NCBI GenBank assembly: GCA_963514095.1
Contig: OY741280.1
Coordinates: forward strand, 21,424,554 to 21,488,553
DNA length: 64,000 nt
Direction of reading: 5' to 3'
From: Eutrigla gurnardus
Taxonomy: Eukaryota > Chordata > Actinopteri > Perciformes > Triglidae
Shown piece after piece: positions 10,054 to 22,640 of this stretch. A program made the translations under genes and the position numbers. The notes beneath the pieces were generated by a model. That model did not search any database, had not been told where the DNA came from, and was given only the letters and a program-made list of their open reading frames with translations. The number at the start of each line of letters is the position of its first letter. Position 1 is the first letter of the stretch.

Positions 10054-12081
10054 ATGTGAGTGACTGCAGGAAGAGGAGGGTGAACTTCAGTTCATAACTT
10101 CAGACTCTGTTATGTACAAAGTTTGACACAATCTGAAATCAAATATAAACAAAAGAGCCGGATCACCGACAAAACCGGTTTAATGTCCCTGATATTCACG
10201 TGGCCAAAACATTAACGTTGCCAAACGCAACAAGGCTTTAAAAGGAGCAATAATCAATATTTGAGAATTAAAAATGTATCAAATGACGATGCGTAATTTG
10301 AAAAGCGACTTGTCCGAGGATTATTGATGCTGTCAGTGATGTCATCGTAGATGCTCATTGATTGGAATACGACATTTCAAAATTAGGTTGGTATATATTT
10401 TACAAGTACGATTTGGATTTTTGCTTTTTGTTTTAGTTTACAAAATGTAATTTTGAGGTTTGTGTGTTCATCTCTAAATAATACAGCATAGCTGAACTTT
10501 AATACTTTTAAATACTTTTTAATGCTGTCAGGCTTTTCACAAATGTAAATTCACATGTCGACACACATCCATGAACGTGCATTCACATTTTCATATCTAC
10601 ACTCGTAGCATCCGGCAGTTTGATGATAACGAGAGATAACAGATATTAGAGTTTTTCTCTCCGTTGTTGGATCAGTGTTGCCGACCTTGACACACACACA
10701 CACACATTTTCCACTTGTGTGAATAGTTTGTATATTTCTTGAAAACGTAAGATTGTTTTTACGATGATTGACTTCCTAGAGGTTTTCTTCGTGTATCTGG
10801 AATATGATGATGTGTCAAACAGCCTGTTTTCTCCAAACGGCGAATGATTGATGCAACAATTCGTCGTCCCGTCGCTGCAATAAGAACGCCTTTCTAGCTT
10901 CTTGTTAGTCGTTCGTACACCACGGCGTCTGCACTGCAACGTAAACGCATCTGCATGAAGAAGCAGCGTCGTGAACAAGTGAGGACGTTTAGAACGTGAG
11001 TCTGCCGGTGGAGGGTCAAACAAACACACGACTTGCACCAAGGAGACCGGTGTCCCAGACCCGTGTCCAGCAGCGTTACTGCTTTCTTTTAAAAGTTCAT
11101 AGTTTCACGACGCGTTTCCTGTTAACTTGTTTCATTACGTATGCAGCGTAGATTACATACTGATTTGAAGCCCGCCCGTGAAGTTTTCCTAAATCTAACT
11201 TAGTCATGCGACCGCTTCGCTGTGGCTTAACGACGTGGGAAAAGCCTAAAATGCTTAACGACAGCACGTGGAAATGTGCTGTTTATTATATGTCTCATGA
11301 CATCCAACACTCCACTTTCATCCCCACTTTCTAATCTCACTGGAAAACATATCTATTTAGACAAGCCTCCTCCATTTAATTCAGTTGCTCCTTGTACACT
11401 GTTTTATTAGGGTTTGCTCGCTGTGATGAATGTCTGATTGATGCTCTCATTGTTTTTATTTGACTTGTATGGTGACCTTGAGTGTTTAGAAAGGCGCCCA
11501 TAAAGGAAATAAATTATTATTATTTGTTCACATGAGATCTGGTTGTTTCATCTCTTTTGATGTGTTTTTGAAATATATTTATATTTTTTATATATTTATA
11601 TTTATGATCGGGGGTCCTTAAAGGCTTCTGGGCTGTTTGGAGCTTCTCAGCACACTGATGGTGAAAATGAAATGAGATGTTTCTGAAAGTATGTCCTGCT
11701 GGTGTTTTGGGACAGCGTTTGGTAGAAACTGAGCAGCGATGCTCAGAATCACTTCTGGTGTTGCATGAAGTAGATGATCGTACAACTAAGTTGCTCAATT
11801 TTATTGCTTTTCTACTTTGTTTTTTTTTTGTCAATAAATTGTCTGATATTCTAAAATGGTCTTTTTGTGATTCCATATATGCTTACAGATCTTGTGATCG
11901 CAGTCTATTGATATGAAGGATATTGATTTTTGACATTTTTATGCTAACTGAAGCAACAGGAAGTAAAGAAGGACAACACAAGACAGAAGGACTACCAAAT
12001 AAAACAGGAAACCAACAACAACAAGAGACAGAAATTACAAAACAGGAGAAACAAACAAAACCCAAGATCATCACATTCATT
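10054..12081 (+). other. 3' non-coding exon of copy A and intergenic sequence
   Basis: An acceptor, GACAG, at 10049-10053 opens a non-coding exon (ATGTGAGTGACTGCAGG). The rest is shared closely with the B-C interval (20565-22640). It holds short (AC)n at about 10690-10706. From about 11440 to 11525 it resembles a LINE 3' tail that ends in AAATAAATTATTATTATT. No further gene is seen. A polyadenylation site cannot be fixed; AATAAA near 11510 is a candidate. Confidence 0.5.
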
Positions 12082-12265
12082 CACTTTAAATGTTGCCTTC
12101 ACAAGGAATTGTGGGTCGGTGTAATCTCCTTTCCTTTCGTAAAGGAAGATCTGTTGCATCCTATGCTAAAGGAGATCTGAAAGGAAGCACTGCAGCTCCC
12201 TTCCTTCAAATTTAGAGAATTCATTTTTATCATGGCGGCCACTTGTTTACTTCCGGGTCACTTCT
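12082..12265. other. Conserved downstream module, copy A
   Basis: This module recurs after each class I copy (22640, 31080, 45676 and 60700). It has GGAATTGTGGGT, the mirrored pieces CTTTCCTTTCGTAAAGGAAG and CTAAAGGAGATCTGAAAGG, then ATGGCGGCCACTTG and ACTTCCGGGTCA. The last two look like YY1 and ETS sites. It could be a relic of a CpG-type promoter or a repeat; I do not recognise it. Confidence 0.5.
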
Positions 12266-12447
12266 TCAGTTGACACTTTCCTAAGCAAAAAAACAAGAGT
12301 CCCAAAAACATGCAGGCAAAAACCCACAGAAAGGAATATGACAGCAGGGATAACAGGCCGGACCACGAAGAACATACTAGACCAAATACACAGAAGGAAC
12401 TGACAAGGAAACAGGAGTTTGTGACCAGCTTATAACTGGTCACAAAC

Positions 12448-12545
12448 TCCGTGAAGCTAACAGACACTTCCTCAACACAACGAAGGAACTCTCAGTTTCT
12501 CGCTGTTTCTACTGACGCCAGGCGCCATTTTGCTAAAAGACAAAC
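12448..12545 (-). pseudogene. Orphan 5' region of the zinc-finger gene, upstream of B
   Basis: The sequence around TTTCTACTGACGCCAGGCGC and the neighbouring ATTTTGCTAAAAGACAAACAT equals the 5' region of the three antisense zinc-finger genes (for example 33713-33810 and 48350-48447). No finger ORF is found in the A-B interval, so only the promoter/5'UTR part survives. The - strand carries AAAATGGCG, a YY1-like site. Confidence 0.6.
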
Positions 12546-12754
12546 ATCAATGAAGACACACTTGGAGCTCTTGTTTACTGCAGAGTATGTGAGCTTCATT
12601 CAAACATTTCTGCACATTACATTGCATTAGCCTGGAGATGATCACAGCAGAGCTGAGCAGCAGGAGGTTAAATGCTGCTTTCAGGTGCGGACAGCGTTGA
12701 GAAACCAGAATAAAGGGTCTCCAGCGTCCTCTCACGCAGGCTGAAATAACATCG

Positions 12755-12979
12755 CTCCACTTTCACTTTCGTTATTAACCTCAGTAGCTTTACCCGCCTA
12801 TTAGTGACGTCGGTGCTCAGCTAAAATCCCCATTGGCTCAGACGGAGGGTGAAGTCAGCGCTCTTCCTGGTCTCAGCCTCACTTCAGCCCGGATAGAGCA
12901 GCAGCTCGGACGTCATCACTTTGCCTCCACAATAATAACAAGTGAAGAGTTGAAGACAGCTTGAGAAGGACAGGTGACG
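12755..12979 (+). promoter_or_regulatory. Class I promoter and 5'UTR of copy B: ISRE, X2/CRE and Y-like boxes
   Basis: TTTCACTTTC at 12761-12770 is a perfect IRF/ISRE-type core (GAAANNGAAA on the other strand). TGACGTC at 12805-12811 is a CRE/X2-type box. ATTGGCT at 12832-12838 is an inverted CCAAT (Y) box 20 bp downstream, close to the spacing of the MHC S-X-Y module that recruits RFX, CREB/ATF and NF-Y. No TATA box is evident. This implies interferon-inducible and NLRC5/CIITA-type control; that is inference from motif layout. Confidence 0.7.
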
Positions 12980-13780
12980 ATGGAGACGTGGACTGTGCTT
13001 CTTCTCCTGGCCGTCGGCCTCCACAGCGCGGCCGCAGGTGAGTCCACACTTTAGTTGTTGGCTTTTAAGTTGCTCGCTTGAGGAGTGTAAACTACTAACG
13101 ATGCTTCCTGAAGAAGAAACCACTCCACCAACTGGAAACTAAACTGGACTTTCACTTCACATGGAGATGAAATCAAATGAACAACGCCTCTTTCTACAAA
13201 CTGCTTTCTGTCAACCAAAGTCAGGAACACAACTGACCTAAACATGAGACTCCTTCACTATTTAATATCAGAATAAACACAGTTTTCAAGACAAAAGCAC
13301 CAGAAACATGTTTGTGTTTGTTGAGTACAGCAGATATTATCAACGTGTATTGAATGTAGTTCTGTTGGATTGTGTGTGCAGGAAAACAACATTGTTCAGT
13401 GATTTGTTGAAGATAGAAACTGAGATCATGACGTTCATCTTGTGTTGCAGAGATTCACTCTCTGAAGTATTTCTCCACGTCGTCCTCTGGAGTCCCAAAC
13501 TTCCCAGAGTTTGTGTCTGTTGCGTTGGTTGATGACGTTGAGATAACTCACTATGACAGCAACACCAGGAGAGTAGAACCCAAACAGGACTGGATGAGCA
13601 GAATCACAGAAGATGATCCTCAGTACTGGCAGACTCGCACTGAGAACTGTGAGGGTGTTCATCAGGCCGAAAAAAACAAAATTGAAGTTACAAAGCAGCG
13701 CTTCAACCAAAGTGGAGGTTTGTTTATGTTTCACTTCATTTTGACAACATTTGGTTTATACTTTCATCCAGTATTTTAAT

Positions 13781-13842
<62 letters not shown>

Positions 13843-14976
13843 CCACTAGTTAATCAGCAGAACATTGATTATCAGTCTTTTATTTAATAAATCAGAAAAC
13901 ACGTTCTAGTTCCAGTTTCTCTAATTAGATAATTTTCTGCATTTCTGTGTTTTATATAATTTTGTATTAACTCCTGTTCAGTGTTGTTCAGACAAAAGAT
14001 TTGAAGATTCAACCTCAGTTCTGATTCTGGTCCACCTCAGCTCTGATGGGGCCTCAGTCCTGCTCACACTGTAGTTCATTAAAGTTAATGCTTTCTCCTT
14101 CATTGACGTGATGTTTAGTGTCACTTCCACACAGAAAGAATTCTGAGCTTTTTATTTCTTTAATTCTCTATAAAATATCTATTTTACAAGGTTACATTAG
14201 AACACATCATGATAATGTTTAATATGGCCCAGTGCTCTTTGTTACTGAATAATGATGATCATAATGTAACGCAATGCGATCTCCTTGAACGTGATTAGCT
14301 GTTAGCTCTGTTATTTAGCCAATTAGGTAACCGGTGTCTCCTGATGATTTGAATTTGTATTTGCTGTTTACAAGATGGATCAGCAACTAGAAAGAGTTGA
14401 AGCCACTATTCAGATTTCATATTTGTACTGAATGAATCGGTGGCTGATATGACTGTGTCCCAAACAGAAAGTCTAGAGCATACATCTTGAACAGGGGGTC
14501 CGGGACCCCTAGGAGGTCCACAGTATGACTGCAGAGGGTCCCCAAAATTATTTGATCCCAAATAAATCCCCAAAGATATGTCAACAAATACACCTTAACA
14601 TGAATACAACCTATATTGAGCACATACAAATCTTCCAGTTTGTTTAATTATATGTGGGCCCTCTACCGGGTCACTATAAGTCTTGGGGCTACTTGGCCTG
14701 AAAACGTTGAAGACCTCTGGTCTAGAGGGGTAAAATACGATGGCAAAGCGAAGCTGGAACACTTTGTGTTCACAATGACCAGGCAAAGCGAACTGCAACA
14801 CGGACTTGAAGCGAACCTTACTCAGACCATCTCCCCCTGAGACGTCCACACTGTCCAGGTGATGGTTGGCTTTCATGGAGCCAATAACAGTAGCAGGTGT
14901 ACCTTCTCTGTTGTCTGTGGATCAGTGTGTCTCCATGGAAACGATGTGATATTAACTGATGATCTCACTCTGGTTT

Positions 14977-15035
<59 letters not shown>

Positions 15036-18000
15036 GTGTCCACATTCTCCAGGAGATAATTGGCTGTGAATGGGATGATGAGACCAATGAAGGAAATGGT
15101 TTCTTTCAATATGGTTATGATGGAGAAGACTTCATTGCGTTTGACCTGAAAACAAAGACATGGATCGTTCCAAAACAACAGGCTGTCATCACCAATCACA
15201 AGTGGGATATTAACAAAGCTTTGCTAGAACGGGATAAACATGACATCACCTATCGTTGTCCTGAGTTACTGAAGAAGTATTTGAAGTACGGGAGGAGCTC
15301 TCTGCTGAGAAAAGGTAGAATCCCTGTCACTGCCCTGTTCCTGTCTGTCTCAGTTCCTGTCTCTGTCTTCGTCTCACCCTCTGTCCTACATTCCGCATCT
15401 AGGCACCCTCACACCAGGGTCATCTGATCCGTACTGTGCCTCGGCACTGTTACCTGTTGCACATACGTCATCACGTCGTAATACAACACACGTATGGCTT
15501 GATGTTGTTTTCAGGGAGCGCCATCTCCAAGTCATCACAACAGAGATCGACACGGGGAACATGACTGAAACTTTACTGACAAGTCACATTTCTAGTAAAC
15601 ACTCGGCGCATGTGAGTGGGAGTGATTGCGAGCAGACAGCACAAGCGGAGTGGATTTTGGAAGGAGATACACAGCTGCATTTTTATTCTAAAAGTACCAG
15701 TCTGGTTCCGCTCCGGGAACACACCACAAGCCCCAAGCCCGACCCAGAATCCCGCTGTGTCTTACACAGTCATCAACAGTATTTTTAGTCAAAAACGGCT
15801 CGATAGTGTGGGGGCTTATCGATTACAGCCGTGTCCACATTGCGTACCCGTGCATGTGCTGGTGCATGAACCGTACTGTACTCAAATCCACCTCTTCCAA
15901 GCGTGCCGGGGCCGAGGAGCAGTGGTGAACAGTAACAGAGTCAATTTACTTAAGTACTGTACTTAAGTAAATTTGTACTTTACTTGAGTATTAGATTTCT
16001 TTAGTACTTATTACTCTTACTTGAAAACATTTCCAAGACAAATACTTTTACTTTTACTCGAGTTAATTTCTAGAAAGGCTGAAAAGTACTCGTTACTTTC
16101 AGGCCTGCCCTTTTTTTTTTTAAATACTATTGGACACAAGCTGTGTTTGTCAAAGAAGGAAACCTATCACAGTGCACACTCTCCACTGGGATCTACGTAA
16201 AAGCGGAAATACGTAATTCTCCCCATAAGGATACCGCCAAAGTAGCCATGCTCTCGACTGTGTTTGTCAACACAAAACCGCGACAATGGCTGAGTCTCAG
16301 ACGGAGTGTGATAATGATCCGGAGGAACTTTCAGAAAATGTTAGAGCCATGTTCGATGCAGCATCGAACATGGCTACGACAGTGCAGTTTCCTTGGCAAT
16401 ATTACACTGTAAGATACATTATGTTAATCTAGTCATACTAGTTAAAGGTATATGTATTGTATTATATTTTACTTATCTTGTGTGACTGTAAAGCGCATAG
16501 CAGTGGTTGGTATTTACTGGTGGTGCAGGAAGACATGAACCCCCAAAGACTTTTTTACAAAAATATTTATTAACTAAGTTAAAGGGATAGTTCAGAAATT
16601 TGGACATAAGACCTATTTTCCAAGTGAGCCGGTGTGTTTGAGATGTCTGGAGACGTTTTCAAGAAATTTCATTCAGTTCTTCTAGTTGCCGAGTTGGCTT
16701 ATGCTATAGCTAGCGCAAGTCAATGGTTCTTAGCTAGACAAGCATTAAAAACAGTCTTGCCCACTCCACAGCACCCGAGGCAAATCCATTAAAACACTAG
16801 ACTGTCGATGTACATATGTGTGTTGATAGAATAATATTTGAAACAAAACTAACCTCGCATCGCATGAATCATCCATTTTTTGAGGAACTAGTTTCTCAGC
16901 AGCAGCGGAACTTTACTTTGCTCCGTCGGACTCAAAACTCTAAGAGGCGCAGCCCGAAATACTGCCCGTAAATAGGCAATCGAACCGGGCCAAACTGTTG
17001 GCACTTATACCCCAAAGGCTGTCTGAAAAGCCCTCAGAGCTCACTCAAACACCGGGCAGCCCACAGCCATGCGAAGCCACAATTACGCACCACAAACCTG
17101 CTCCGTCCATAGACCCGTAAACCCTCGGACACGTTGCGGGGATTCCCTCCGGTAAATAGAAACATAAACACCGCCGAATATTCGGGCCTTGTGCCCTCAG
17201 AGCTGGGTAAAAAAAGCCCTTGGTCCTCACTCAAACACCGGGCAGCCCACGGCCATGCGAATCCACACATGCGGACTCTCCGTCGGACTCTAACTCTAAG
17301 ACGCGCCGCTCGCAATCCAGCCGGTAAACACGCGGCTCAACACCGCCGAACTCTCGGCACTTGTGTCCCCAAGGCTGTCTGAAAAGCCCTCAGAGCTCAC
17401 TCAAACACCGGGCAGCCCACAGCCACGCGAAGCCACAATTACGCACCACAAACCTGCTCCGTCCATAGACCCGTAAACCCTCGTACGCGTTGCAGGGAAT
17501 CCCTCCGGTATATAGACACAAAAACACCACCGAACTCTCTGCCCTTATGCCCCCAGACCTGGGTGAAAAGCCCTTGGACCGCAGACCAACACCGGGCAGC
17601 GGGCGGCTCCGCGAATCCACACATGCGGACTCTCCGTCGGACTCAAAACTCTATGACACGCCACCCGAAATACTGCCCGTAAATAGCCTCTGCTCCGTCT
17701 GTAGACCCGTAAACCCTCGGACGCGTTGCGGGGGATTCCCTCCTGGCACCACCAGTCTCCGTTTGTTCGGTCCCGGTTCTCAGCTCCAGCTATCTCGGTC
17801 TCCACAGAAGCTCGTTCACGTTCTGCCCTTTGAGCATCCCTCTCGCGCAATTCTTCCTCTGTATATTCAGGCTCGTACAGGTACGGTTGGGTTTGGGTGG
17901 AAAAAAACTCCTCATTAGAGTCTTCAAAGGTTTCAGTATATTCTCCAAAAGTGTCCATTTCTGTGAGATTGAAGAAACTAGCACTGCAGGCTACTCTGCG

Positions 18001-20003
18001 TCTGTAGCAATGACAGCAGGTAAACAAACTATTATAGAACCGGTAACTTATAAGTGCTAGGTGATATCACTCCGCCGCTGCCATAGCCTACTAGGAAGTA
18101 TGACACGCTGCTGAGACATAAATCCTTAAAAATGCAAGGTTGGTTTTATAAACAGTCTATCAACACAGATATGTACATCGATAGTCTGCCGTTACAATGG
18201 ATTTGCCTCGGGTGCACTGTGGATTCGGTATGAGTGTTTTTAATGCCATGCTAACTAGAACCATTGACTTGCGCTAGCCATAGCATAAGTGAACTCGGCA
18301 ACTAGAAGAACTGAATGAAATGTCTTGAAAACGTCTCCAGACGTCTCGAACACACCGGCTGACTTGGAAAATAGGTCTTATGTCCAAAATTCCGAACTAT
18401 CCCGTTAATTGCCAAGGGACTGCTGATGTAAATTAGCAGGCTTGCTAACTCCGACACATTTACATTTGTATTCACATACTGATGTTCATTAATGTGTATT
18501 GTCCCTTTCAAATAAATAAATAAATAAATAAATACACAGCAGATCATAATAATAAGGATAAAGAACCTCTAACCCGTCTCTCTCTCCTCAGACCTTCCCT
18601 CAGTGTCCTTCCTCCAGAAGACTCCCTCCTCTCCAATCAGCTGCCACGCTACAGGTTTCTACCCTCAAAGAGCCATACTGTTCTGGAGGAGAGATGGAGA
18701 GGATCTCCATGAGGACGTGGATCTTGGAGAGATCCTCCCCAACCACGATGGAACCTTCCAGATGAGTGCCGACCTGAAACTCTCAGTGGCAGCTGAAGAC
18801 CGGAGCAGGTACGAGTGTGTGTTTAAGCTCTCTGGTGTGAAGGAGGACAAAATCACCAGACTGGACGTCATCAGGAGCAACAAAGGTGAGACTGAGACAA
18901 GAAGTGATGAGAAACATTATTAGAAACATAATAATCAAACCACAGTTCAGAGGTCGTAGGCGCCGTATTGAATGAACTACTGGTCAGTTTTAGAGGATGA
19001 GAAGAATGATTTAATAACTGGATGAATGTATGTATCTGTCAGGAGATCAGTCAGGATCACGTTTTCAAAAGGACCAACAAACACACTGAATACAGGATTG
19101 TGGTCCGGTTGACAAATGGAGGTTCTTCTCCTGGAACCTGCTTCATCTGTTCAGGTTGTGACTATTTCCTCTTGTTTTGTGCTCAACAGAGAAGCCCACT
19201 GACATGACCACCGTCATCATCGTCATCGCTGCAGTCGTACTTCTTGCTCTCGTCCTCGCTGGGATTGGATTCGTGGTTCACAAAAAGAGGAACAGTAAGA
19301 CCCAAACGGAGACGTTGTCTCATCTCTTCTTGATTTCAGGCTTTGAGTTGGTGACTTTATCCAGCAAACTTCAACAACAAGCGCTATAAGGTCACGACTA
19401 GAAGACACAAACTCATATTCAAGTTCAACATTCATTATATTTTTATTGTCAGATTCAGGTTTCATCAGATTTGCTCCTATTTTTCATGTATTTTGTTTAA
19501 TCCCAGTTTTTCTTTCAGACAAATACCCGCATACTTGTAAGTAAATCTTGTTTTATTATATTAAACATTTTTGTTGCGTTGATTTCCAAAAGTGGCTTTC
19601 ACTGAGTGCTAAAGTTGGCACAGCTAAACTTTCATTCCCAATTCAAACTTTAAATAATAATAACATTTAAAAGTAATAATCACATGAAAAGCAGTCGCTC
19701 CCTATATTTTAAAATTTCATTCCAAATGCATGGAAGGATGAATGAGTTCATACGCTAGTTATGACAATTTAACACAAATATCTGACGGGATAAAATGATG
19801 AATGGGACATTTTTGACATTTTCTAACTGAAATGTCGCAGTGAAGGAGGATTCTCTTATTTGTGTACTTTATTGCTTACAAATTATGTTGTTCAACTACA
19901 ATATTAATACATTGTATAGTGAAAAGGTTAAGTAGAAAATAATAAGAATGAAATGAATACAAAATAAAAGGTAGGCTAGTATGATGCTGCAGATATACTG
20001 TGA

Positions 20004-20035
<32 letters not shown>

Positions 20036-20443
20036 GTGAGTAGTAATACTGTAGACTAGAGAATGTCATGACAGTCACCCAGGATTGGCCTTGTGTTGAT
20101 TTATTTTGTTTTGTTTTTTAGATGAGAAGACCCCGTCTGAGACTTCAACTACAGGATCGTTGATTAACCAATCAGGTCCATATCCATCTGTCTGTCAGTA
20201 CAAAACACTCATGACAGTCACCCAGGATTGGCCTTGTGTTGATTTATTTTGTTCTGTTTTTTAGACAAGAAGACCCCATGTGAGACTTCAACTACAGGAT
20301 CATTGATTAACCGATCAGGTCCATATCCATCTGTCTGTCCGTACAAAACGCTTCTTTATCTGATTTTGTCCTTTACTTGACTATTGTTTTGTATTTTGGT
20401 CTCTTCAGACTCAGAGTTCAAACAGCAACACACCGTTGGATAA
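12980..20443 (+). CDS. MHC class I U-lineage-type alpha chain, copy B (long tail)
   Basis: Complete gene with all exons open, 381 codons. Exons are leader 12980-13037 (METWTVLLLLAVGLHS signal peptide), alpha-1 13451-13717, alpha-2 15036-15314, alpha-3 18592-18885, transmembrane 19190-19294, tail exons 20122-20175 and 20265-20318 (a tandem duplicate), and 20409-20443 (TAA). A non-coding exon starts at 20565. All introns are phase 1 with GT/AG. By alignment to known class I, groove residues Y7, Y59, R84, T143, K146, W147 and Y171 are kept, but the Y159 equivalent is Asp and W167 is Leu. An NQS glycosylation site ends alpha-1. Intron 3 is inflated by DNA transposons. It has the best preserved promoter of the array. 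Confidence 0.9.
13783..13840. repeat. (AC)n microsatellite in B intron 2
   Basis: About 29 uninterrupted AC units. At the same place C, D and E have only a few units. Confidence 0.9.
14479..14719. mobile_element. hAT-like nonautonomous element in B intron 2
   Basis: The right terminus reads as the hAT-like end CAGAGGTCTTCAACG on the other strand. A perfect 8-bp direct repeat, GTCTAGAG, flanks 14479-14719 (14471-14478 and 14720-14727), the duplication length of hAT elements. The left end (CATACATCTTGAACAGGGGG) matches the right end only loosely. It has no transposase. Confidence 0.55.
14981..15033 (+). repeat. (CT)n acceptor tract before B exon 3
   Basis: About 26 CT units run directly into the CAG acceptor of the alpha-2 exon. 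Confidence 0.85.
15919..16575 (+). mobile_element. hAT (Tol2-like) fragment in B intron 3
   Basis: The terminus CAGTGGTGAACAGTAACAGAG is followed by palindromic steps such as TACTTAAGTACTGTACTTAAG, as in Tol2/Ac-type hAT ends. A possible first coding exon lies at 16286-16408 (41 codons, MAESQTECDN start, ending at ACT before GTAAGA). No transposase body follows because the Kolobok-like element starts at 16583, so this is a truncated copy. Confidence 0.5.
16345..16375. repeat. Perfect 31-bp palindrome
   Basis: Two 15-bp arms, AGCCATGTTCGATGC and its exact complement, lie around a single A. It lies inside the putative small exon of the hAT fragment. Confidence 0.9.
16583..18404. mobile_element. 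Kolobok-like DNA transposon in B intron 3
   Basis: About 1.82 kb, flanked on both sides by TTAA (16579-16582 and 18405-18408). The terminal inverted repeats are about 290 bp, starting AGGGATAGTTC on the left and CGGGATAGTTC on the right (complement). TTAA duplication and R/CGGG termini fit the Kolobok superfamily; piggyBac is the alternative for TTAA. The centre has imperfect tandem repeats of about 350 bp (17016-17365 and 17366-17720) and a truncated ORF on the - strand. It has no transposase core and so is nonautonomous. Confidence 0.65.
17743..17958 (-). pseudogene. Transposon ORF start with WWCQ motif (P2X7-like family)
   Basis: On the - strand from 17958 an ORF runs MDTFGEY, then an acidic stretch, PYLYEPEYTEEELR, a charged coiled segment and WWCQ at 17743-17754. 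From memory, this pattern is seen at the start of fish proteins named P2X purinoceptor 7-like that carry a cysteine-rich cytoplasmic domain beginning with a WC motif. Beyond WWCQ the sequence falls into the tandem repeat, so the cysteine-rich part is missing. The identity is a recollection, not a search result. Confidence 0.4.
20067..20352 (+). repeat. 143-bp tandem duplication carrying the tail exon of copy B
   Basis: Two direct copies (20067-20209 and 20210-20352) each start CATGACAGTCACCCAGG and contain a 54-bp exon with acceptor and donor. Copy A has one copy only. Confidence 0.9.
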
Positions 20444-20564
20444 AAGGTAACTAATGTGTGACGTCTGTACTATCCCAGTGGTTTCACACCTTCCATTCCT
20501 GATACCTTATTGCCATATTATTACGTTTTGCACTGTTCATTTTAAATGCTTGTGTATTTGACAG

Positions 20565-22640
20565 ATGTGAGTGACTGCAGGAAGAGGAGGGTGAACTTCA
20601 GTCCATAACTTCAGACTCTGTTATGTACAAAGTTTGACACAGTCTGAAATCTAACATAAACAAAAGAGCCGGATCACCGACAAAACCGGTTTAATGTCCC
20701 TGATATTCACGTGGCCAAAACATTAACGTTGCCAAACGCAACAAGGCTTTAAAAGGAGCAATAATCAATATTTGAGAATTAAAAATGTATCAAATGACGA
20801 TGCGTAGTTTGAAAAGCGACTTGTTCGAGGATTATCGATGCTGTCAGTGATGTCATCGTAGATGCTCATTGATTGGAATACGACATTTCAAAATTAGGTT
20901 GGTATATATTTTACAAGTACGATTTGGATTTTTGCTTTTTGTTTTAGTTTAGAAATGTAATTTTGAGGTTTGTGTGTTCATCTATAAATAATACAGCATA
21001 GCTGAACTTTAATACTTTTAAATGCTTTTTAATGCTGTCAGGCTTTTCACAAATGTAAATTCACATGTCGACACACATCCATGAACGTGCATTCACATTT
21101 TCATATCTACACTCGTAGCATCCGGCAGTTTGATGATAACGAGAGATAACAGATATTAGAGTTTTTCTCTCCGTTGTTGGATCGGTGTTGCTGACCCCGA
21201 CACACACACACACACGCACACACACACACACATTTTCCAATTGTGTAAATAGTTTGTATATTTCTTGAAAACGTAAGATTGTTTTTACGATGATTGACTT
21301 CCTAGAGGTTTTTCTTCGTGTGTCTGGAATATGATGATGTGTCAAACAGCCTGTTTTCTCCAACCGGCGAATGATTGACGCAACAATTCGTCGTCCCGTC
21401 GCTGCAATAAGAACGCCTTTCTAGCTTCTTGTTAGTCGTTCGTACACCACGGCGTCTGCACTGCAACGTAAACACATCTGCATGAAGAAGCAGCGTCGTG
21501 AACAAGTGAGGACGTTTAGAATGTGAGTCTGCCGGTGGAGGGTCAAACAAACACACGACTTGCACCAAGGAGACCGGTGTCCCAGACCTGTGTCCCGGAG
21601 CGTTGCTGCTTTCTTTTAAAAGCTCATAGTTTCACAACACATTTCCTGTCAACTTGTTTCCGTACGTATGCTGCGTAGATTACGTACTGATTTGAAGCCC
21701 GACCGTGAAGTTTCCTTAAATCTAATTTAGTTGTGCGACCGCTTCGCTGTTGCTGAACGACGTGGGAAAAGCCTGAAATGCTTAATAACGGCACGTGGAA
21801 ATGTGCTGTTTATTCTCTGCCTCATGATATCAACACTCCACTTCCATCCCCACTTTCTAATCTCACTGGAAAACATATCTATTTAGACAAGCCTCCTCCC
21901 TTTAATTCAGTTGCTCCTTCTACACTGTTTTATTAGGGTTTGCTCGCTGTGATGAATGTCTGATTGATGCTCTCATTGTTTTTATTTGACTTTGTATGGT
22001 GACCTTGAGTGTTTAGAAAGGCGCCCATAAAGGAAATGAATTATTATTATTTGTTCACATGAGATCTGGTTGTTTCATCTCTTTTGATGTGTTTTTGAAA
22101 TATATTTATATTTTTTATATATTTATATTTATGATCGGGGGTCCTTAAAGGCTTCTGGGCTGTTTGGAGCTTCTCAGCACACTGATGGTGAAAATGAAAT
22201 GAGATGTTTCTGAAAGTATGTCCTGCTGGTGTTTTGGGACAGCGGACGTCTGCTCTCTTAGTTTGGTAGAAACTGAGCAGCGATGCTCAGAATCACTTCT
22301 GGTGTTGCATCAAGTAGATGATTGCACAACTAAGTTGCTCAATTTTATTGCTTTTCTACTTTGTTTTTTTTTTCTCAATAAATTGTCTGATATTCCAAAA
22401 TGGTCTTTTTGTGATTCCATATATGCTTACAGATCTTGTGATCTTCAGTTTATTGATATGAAGGATATTGATTTTTGGCAACTTTATGCTAACTGAAGCA
22501 ACAGGAAGTAAAGAAGGACAACACAAGACAGAAGGACTACAAAATAAAACAGGAAACCAACAACAATAAGAGACAGAAACTACAAAACAACAGGGGAAAC
22601 AAACAAAACCCAAGATCATCACATTCATTCATTTTAAATG
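20565..22640 (+). other. 3' non-coding exon of copy B and intergenic sequence
   Basis: This is a close parallel of the A-B interval, including the GACAG acceptor, a short AC tract (21200-21232) and a LINE-like tail near 22000-22055. I see no gene in it. Confidence 0.5.

Noticed and set aside
12884..13123. Antisense open frame over the leader exon, present in B, C, D and partly E
   Set aside because: It is the reverse complement of the conserved leader and 5' region; no independent evidence of a gene.
14595..14876. Antisense frame of about 93 codons, also at 6826-7104
   Set aside because: It covers the hAT-like element end and intron sequence; its two copies disagree by indels.
16583..18404. 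piggyBac as identity of the TTAA-flanked element in B intron 3
   Set aside because: TTAA alone fits, but the long inverted ends and relation to the THAP-bearing element fit Kolobok better; the class is left as Kolobok-like.
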